A stretch of 64,000 nt of DNA from Methylobacterium marchantiae (lineage in GTDB: Bacteria; Pseudomonadota; Alphaproteobacteria; Rhizobiales; Beijerinckiaceae). The stretch covers positions 51,118-115,117 of the forward strand of contig NZ_BPQT01000040.1 in assembly GCF_022179405.1 (NCBI RefSeq). The letters run 5' to 3'. Numbering within the stretch: the first letter of the stretch is position 1; each line of letters opens with the position of its first letter. The position numbers and the translations under genes were made by a program. Under the pieces are notes generated by a model that saw only the letters and a list, made by a program, of their open reading frames with translations, had not been told where the DNA came from and made no database searches. Positions 60,887 to 64,000 of the stretch are shown here, piece by piece.

Positions 60887-62392
60887 TCATTCCGGCGCGT
60901 CCGTCCAGTCGAACGAGCGCGTCACGGCCTTGCCCCAGGCGGCGTAGAGGCGGTTGCGCTCGGCCTCGTCCAGGCGCGGGTGCCAGCGGTGGTCGACGCC
61001 CCAATTGGCCACGAGGTCGCCGGTACCGGCCCAGTACCCCGTGGCGAGGCCCGCCGCGTAGGCGGCGCCCAGCGCCGTGGTCTCCGTCACCTTCGGGCGC
61101 AGCACCGGCACGGCGAGGAGGCTCGCCTGGAATTGCATCAGGAGGTCGTTGCCGACCATGCCGCCATCGGCCCGGAGCTCGGTGATGGGAATGCCCGAAT
61201 CCGTCTCCATCGCCTCGATGACCTCGCGGGTCTGGTAGGCGGTGGCCTCCAGGGCGGCGCGGGCGATATGGCCCTTGTTGGCGTAGCGGGTGAGGCCGGC
61301 GATGATGCCGCGGGCGCTCTCGCGCCAATGCGGCGCGTAGAGCCCCGAGAAGGCCGGCACGAAATACACGTCGCCATTGTCCTCCACCGTGCGGGCGAGG
61401 GGCTCGATCTCGGCGCTGTCGCGGATCAGGCCGAGATTGTCGCGCAGCCACTGGACCAGGGCGCCGGTGATGGCGATCGAGCCTTCGAGGGCATAGACCG
61501 GCGCCGCGTCGCCGAGCCGGTAGGCGAGGGTGGTGACGAGGCCGCGGGTGGAGGGCACCGGCGCCGCGCCGGTGTTCATCAGCACGAAGCAGCCGGTGCC
61601 GTAGGTGTTCTTGGCCTCGCCCGGCGCGAAACAGGCCTGGCCGAACAGCGCGGCCTGCTGGTCGCCGAGGATGCCGGCGATGGGCACGCCGGGGAAGGGA
61701 CGTACCGTCTCGCCGTAGACCGCGCTCGACGAGACGATCCGCGGCAGCATCGCCCGCGGGATCGCGAAGGCCGAGATCATCCCGGCATCCCAGTCGAGGC
61801 TGTCGAGGGCCATGAGCTGGGTGCGGCTGGCATTGGTCGCGTCGGTGACGTGCAGGCCGCCCTCGGGACCGCCGGTGAGGTTCCAGACGAGCCAGGTGTC
61901 CATGGTGCCGAACAGGACGTCTCCCGCTTCCGCCCCCGCCCGCGCGCCGGGCACCCGGTCGAGGAGCCAGGCGAGCTTGAGGCCGGAGAAGTAGCTCGCG
62001 AGCGGCAGGCCGGTGACCGCGCGGAACCGGTCCTTGCCGCCGTCGCGGGCGAAGCCCGCCACCAGCCCGTCCACCCGCGTATCCTGCCAGACCAGGGCGT
62101 TGTGGAGCGGCCGCCCGGTGGCGCGGTCCCAGATCAGCGTGGTCTCGCGCTGGTTGGTGATGCCGATGGAGACGAGGTCCGAGGGCTGCAGCCCCGCCTT
62201 CTCCAGGGCCTCGCGCATCACGGTCCGGGTGTTGCGCCAGATCTCGTTGGCGTCGTGCTCCACATGGCCGGGACGGGGGTAGATCTGCTCGTGCTCGCGC
62301 TGGGCCACCGCGACGATCGCGCCGCCGCGATCGAAGACGATGAAGCGCGTGCTGGTCGTGCCCTGGTCGATCGCACCGACATAGCGGGACAT
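60887..62392 (-). CDS. glpK: Glycerol kinase
   Basis: 501 residues, the normal length. Phosphate-binding [15 protein letters not shown] at the start; [16 protein letters not shown] and [11 protein letters not shown] in the middle; [14 protein letters not shown] toward the end, all FGGY kinase signatures. It phosphorylates glycerol to glycerol 3-phosphate. ATG 62392 follows GGAGGGGAGACC. 34 bases separate it from glpD. Confidence 0.97.
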   Translation of the reverse strand: MSRYVGAIDQGTTSTRFIVFDRGGAIVAVAQREHEQIYPRPGHVEHDANEIWRNTRTVMREALEKAGLQPSDLVSIGITNQRETTLIWDRATGRPLHNALVWQDTRVDGLVAGFARDGGKDRFRAVTGLPLASYFSGLKLAWLLDRVPGARAGAEAGDVLFGTMDTWLVWNLTGGPEGGLHVTDATNASRTQLMALDSLDWDAGMISAFAIPRAMLPRIVSSSAVYGETVRPFPGVPIAGILGDQQAALFGQACFAPGEAKNTYGTGCFVLMNTGAAPVPSTRGLVTTLAYRLGDAAPVYALEGSIAITGALVQWLRDNLGLIRDSAEIEPLARTVEDNGDVYFVPAFSGLYAPHWRESARGIIAGLTRYANKGHIARAALEATAYQTREVIEAMETDSGIPITELRADGGMVGNDLLMQFQASLLAVPVLRPKVTETTALGAAYAAGLATGYWAGTGDLVANWGVDHRWHPRLDEAERNRLYAAWGKAVTRSFDWTDAPE

Positions 62393-62426
62393 GGCGGTCT
62401 CCCCTCCTCGATGGCGCGAATCCCGG

Positions 62427-63953
62427 TCAGGCCGCCTCGGGCTCGGACACGGATTTGGCCTTGGCCTCCATATAGGCGTCGAGCCGCGCCCGTCCCTCGG
62501 GCGGCAGGTGCAGGCCGAGCTTCGAGCGGCGCCAGAGGATGTCCTCCGCGCTGCGCGCCCATTCCCGGTCGATCAGGTAATCCACCTCGGCCCCGGTGAG
62601 CCCTGCCCCGAACTCCGTCCCGAGATCGGCGAGGGTCCGGGCCGGGCCGACGAGATCGTCCGTCCGGGTGCCGTAGGCCCGGGCGAGGCGCCGCGCCATC
62701 GCGGGCGGAAGGAAGGGCCGGCGCGCCGTAAGACCGGCGAGGAACCCCTCGAAATCGGCGCCCGTCATGTCGCCGCCCGGCAGTGGCGCATCGCCGGTCC
62801 AGGCGGGCTTCATCCCCGGCCGATAGGGGGCGAGCTTCCCCAGCGCGTGTTCGGCGAGGCGCCGGTAGGTGGTGATCTTGCCGCCGAAGACCGAGAGGAC
62901 GGGCAGCCGCCCGTCCGCGTCGGAGACGTCGAGGACGTAGTCGCGGGTGACGGCAGAGGCCTCCGCGGCGTCGTCGTCGAAGAGCGGGCGGACGCCCGAG
63001 AAGCTCCAGACCACGTCGTCGGGGCCGATGCGCGCCCGGAACGACCGGTTGATGCAGTCGCAGAGATAGAGAATCTCGTCCTCGGAGATGCGGACGGGCC
63101 CGGCTTCGCCGGCATGGGGCACGTCCGTGGTGCCGATGAGGGTGAAGGCGCCCTCGTAGGGGATCGCGAAGACGATGCGCCCGTCGGGCTGCTGCAGGAT
63201 GTAGGCGTGGTCGCCGTCATAGAGTCGCCCGACGACGATGTGGCTGCCCTTGACGAGCCTCACCGCCGCCCGGCTGTCGAGGCCGAGCGTGCGCCCCAGG
63301 GTCTCGCTCACCCAGGGACCGGCCGCGTTGACGATCATCCCCGCCCGCACGGCCTCGCTGCGGCCGGTCCCCACGTCGCGGATCGTGGCGGCCCAGGCCG
63401 TCCCGTCGCGGCGGGCGGTCTCCACGGCGGTGCGGGTGCGGATGACGGCGCCGCGCTCCCGCGCATCCATGGCGTTGAGCACCACGAGGCGGCTGTCCTC
63501 GACCCAGCAATCCGAATAGGCGAAGCCCCGTGTCAGGCGCTCCTGCAGCGGCGCGCCGAATGCCGAGCGTCGCATGGCCACCGAGGCGGAGCCGGGCAGG
63601 GCGCCGAGACGGGCGAGGTGGTCGTAGAGGAACAGGCCGAGCCGCAGCATCCAGGCGGGGCGCAGGCCCTCGTCATGCGGCAGGACGAAGCGCAGCGGCC
63701 AGATGATGTGGGGCGCCAGCCGCAGCAGGCGCCCGCGCTCGGCCAGGGCCTCCCGCACCAGCCGGAACTCGTAATGTTCGAGGTATCTCAACCCGCCATG
63801 GATGAGATTCGTCGAGGCGGACGAGGTGAATTCGGCGAGATCGCCTCTCTCGCAGAGCAGCACCCGAAGGCCGCGCCCGGCGGCGTCTCGCGCGATGCCC
63901 GTACCGTTGATGCCGCCGCCGATGACGAGCAGATCGTAGTGGGTGGGGTCCAA
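62427..63953 (-). CDS. glpD: Aerobic glycerol-3-phosphate dehydrogenase
   Basis: 508 residues from TTG 63953, preceded by AAAGGACAGGG. The FAD site is [19 protein letters not shown], followed by [17 protein letters not shown]. It oxidises glycerol 3-phosphate to dihydroxyacetone phosphate at the membrane and feeds the quinone pool. It heads the operon with glpK. Any upstream regulator site lies past the window end. Confidence 0.96.
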   Translation of the reverse strand: MDPTHYDLLVIGGGINGTGIARDAAGRGLRVLLCERGDLAEFTSSASTNLIHGGLRYLEHYEFRLVREALAERGRLLRLAPHIIWPLRFVLPHDEGLRPAWMLRLGLFLYDHLARLGALPGSASVAMRRSAFGAPLQERLTRGFAYSDCWVEDSRLVVLNAMDARERGAVIRTRTAVETARRDGTAWAATIRDVGTGRSEAVRAGMIVNAAGPWVSETLGRTLGLDSRAAVRLVKGSHIVVGRLYDGDHAYILQQPDGRIVFAIPYEGAFTLIGTTDVPHAGEAGPVRISEDEILYLCDCINRSFRARIGPDDVVWSFSGVRPLFDDDAAEASAVTRDYVLDVSDADGRLPVLSVFGGKITTYRRLAEHALGKLAPYRPGMKPAWTGDAPLPGGDMTGADFEGFLAGLTARRPFLPPAMARRLARAYGTRTDDLVGPARTLADLGTEFGAGLTGAEVDYLIDREWARSAEDILWRRSKLGLHLPPEGRARLDAYMEAKAKSVSEPEAA

Positions 63954-64000
63954 GCCCTGTCCTTTCGAAGCCTTTGCTTCCTATCAGGGTGTTGAAGAAG

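Noticed and set aside
1-64000. CRISPR arrays, transposases, integrases, rRNA genes and replication origins.
   Set aside because: Looked for on both strands; none is supported by the sequence.

Overview
The window looks like a chromosomal segment of a high-GC alphaproteobacterium, most likely Methylobacterium/Methylorubrum or a close relative. This is inferred from very GC-rich codon use, many small genus-style secreted proteins, a DUF2934 protein, a cspA gene next to a DUF6481-type gene, and frequent ATGA/GTGA overlaps. No species can be assigned from sequence alone. I see no rRNA, CRISPR array, transposase or prophage.

Layout. 1-2911: end of a branched-chain amino acid type ABC importer (permease, a fused permease-ATPase, a second ATPase). 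3279-4863: SMR efflux protein and a serine beta-lactamase-like protein. 4912-14023 (minus): an HdeD-like membrane protein downstream of a tightly packed glycan operon (GT41/SPINDLY-type TPR glycosyltransferase, DegT aminotransferase, WbqC-like protein, two beta-propeller glycosidase-like paralogues, GNAT, methyltransferase). 14257-16280: a sulfonate-type monooxygenase and binding-protein pair. 16909-22328: an RND efflux operon (small membrane protein, TetR, membrane fusion protein, pump) behind a doubled palindromic operator. 22448-27496: small secreted or uncharacterised proteins, a candidate structured RNA, a pair of Cys-containing secreted paralogues and a deformylase-like protein lacking two metal ligands. 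27688-31645: ABC-F ATPase, then a DUF47/PiT phosphate pair. 31823-38190: tamA-tamB for outer-membrane assembly. 38783-40005: cspA, a DUF6481-like protein and a small protein. 40159-42309: a ZnuD-like TonB receptor with a possible Zur site. 42514-46632: DUF3750 protein, GNAT, and a complete ferredoxin/reductase/P450 operon.

46810-64000: a protease-inhibitor-like lipoprotein and a large outer-membrane barrel; then an odd tRNA beside a visibly lower-GC insert carrying a HipA-like kinase and a DUF3037-like partner; a second polysaccharide region (UDP-sugar epimerase, two glycosyltransferases, a double-domain pyruvyltransferase with an A10 tract); tRNA-Asn and tRNA-Cys; a toxin-antitoxin pair with two matching inverted repeats at its promoter; an exonuclease-BRCT protein; and glpD-glpK for glycerol use.

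The main themes are cell-envelope glycans, envelope assembly and efflux, plus two small accessory insertions beside tRNA genes. The best candidates for undescribed biology are the seven-gene glycan operon, the pyruvyltransferase homopolymer switch, and the tRNA-linked HipA-like pair.
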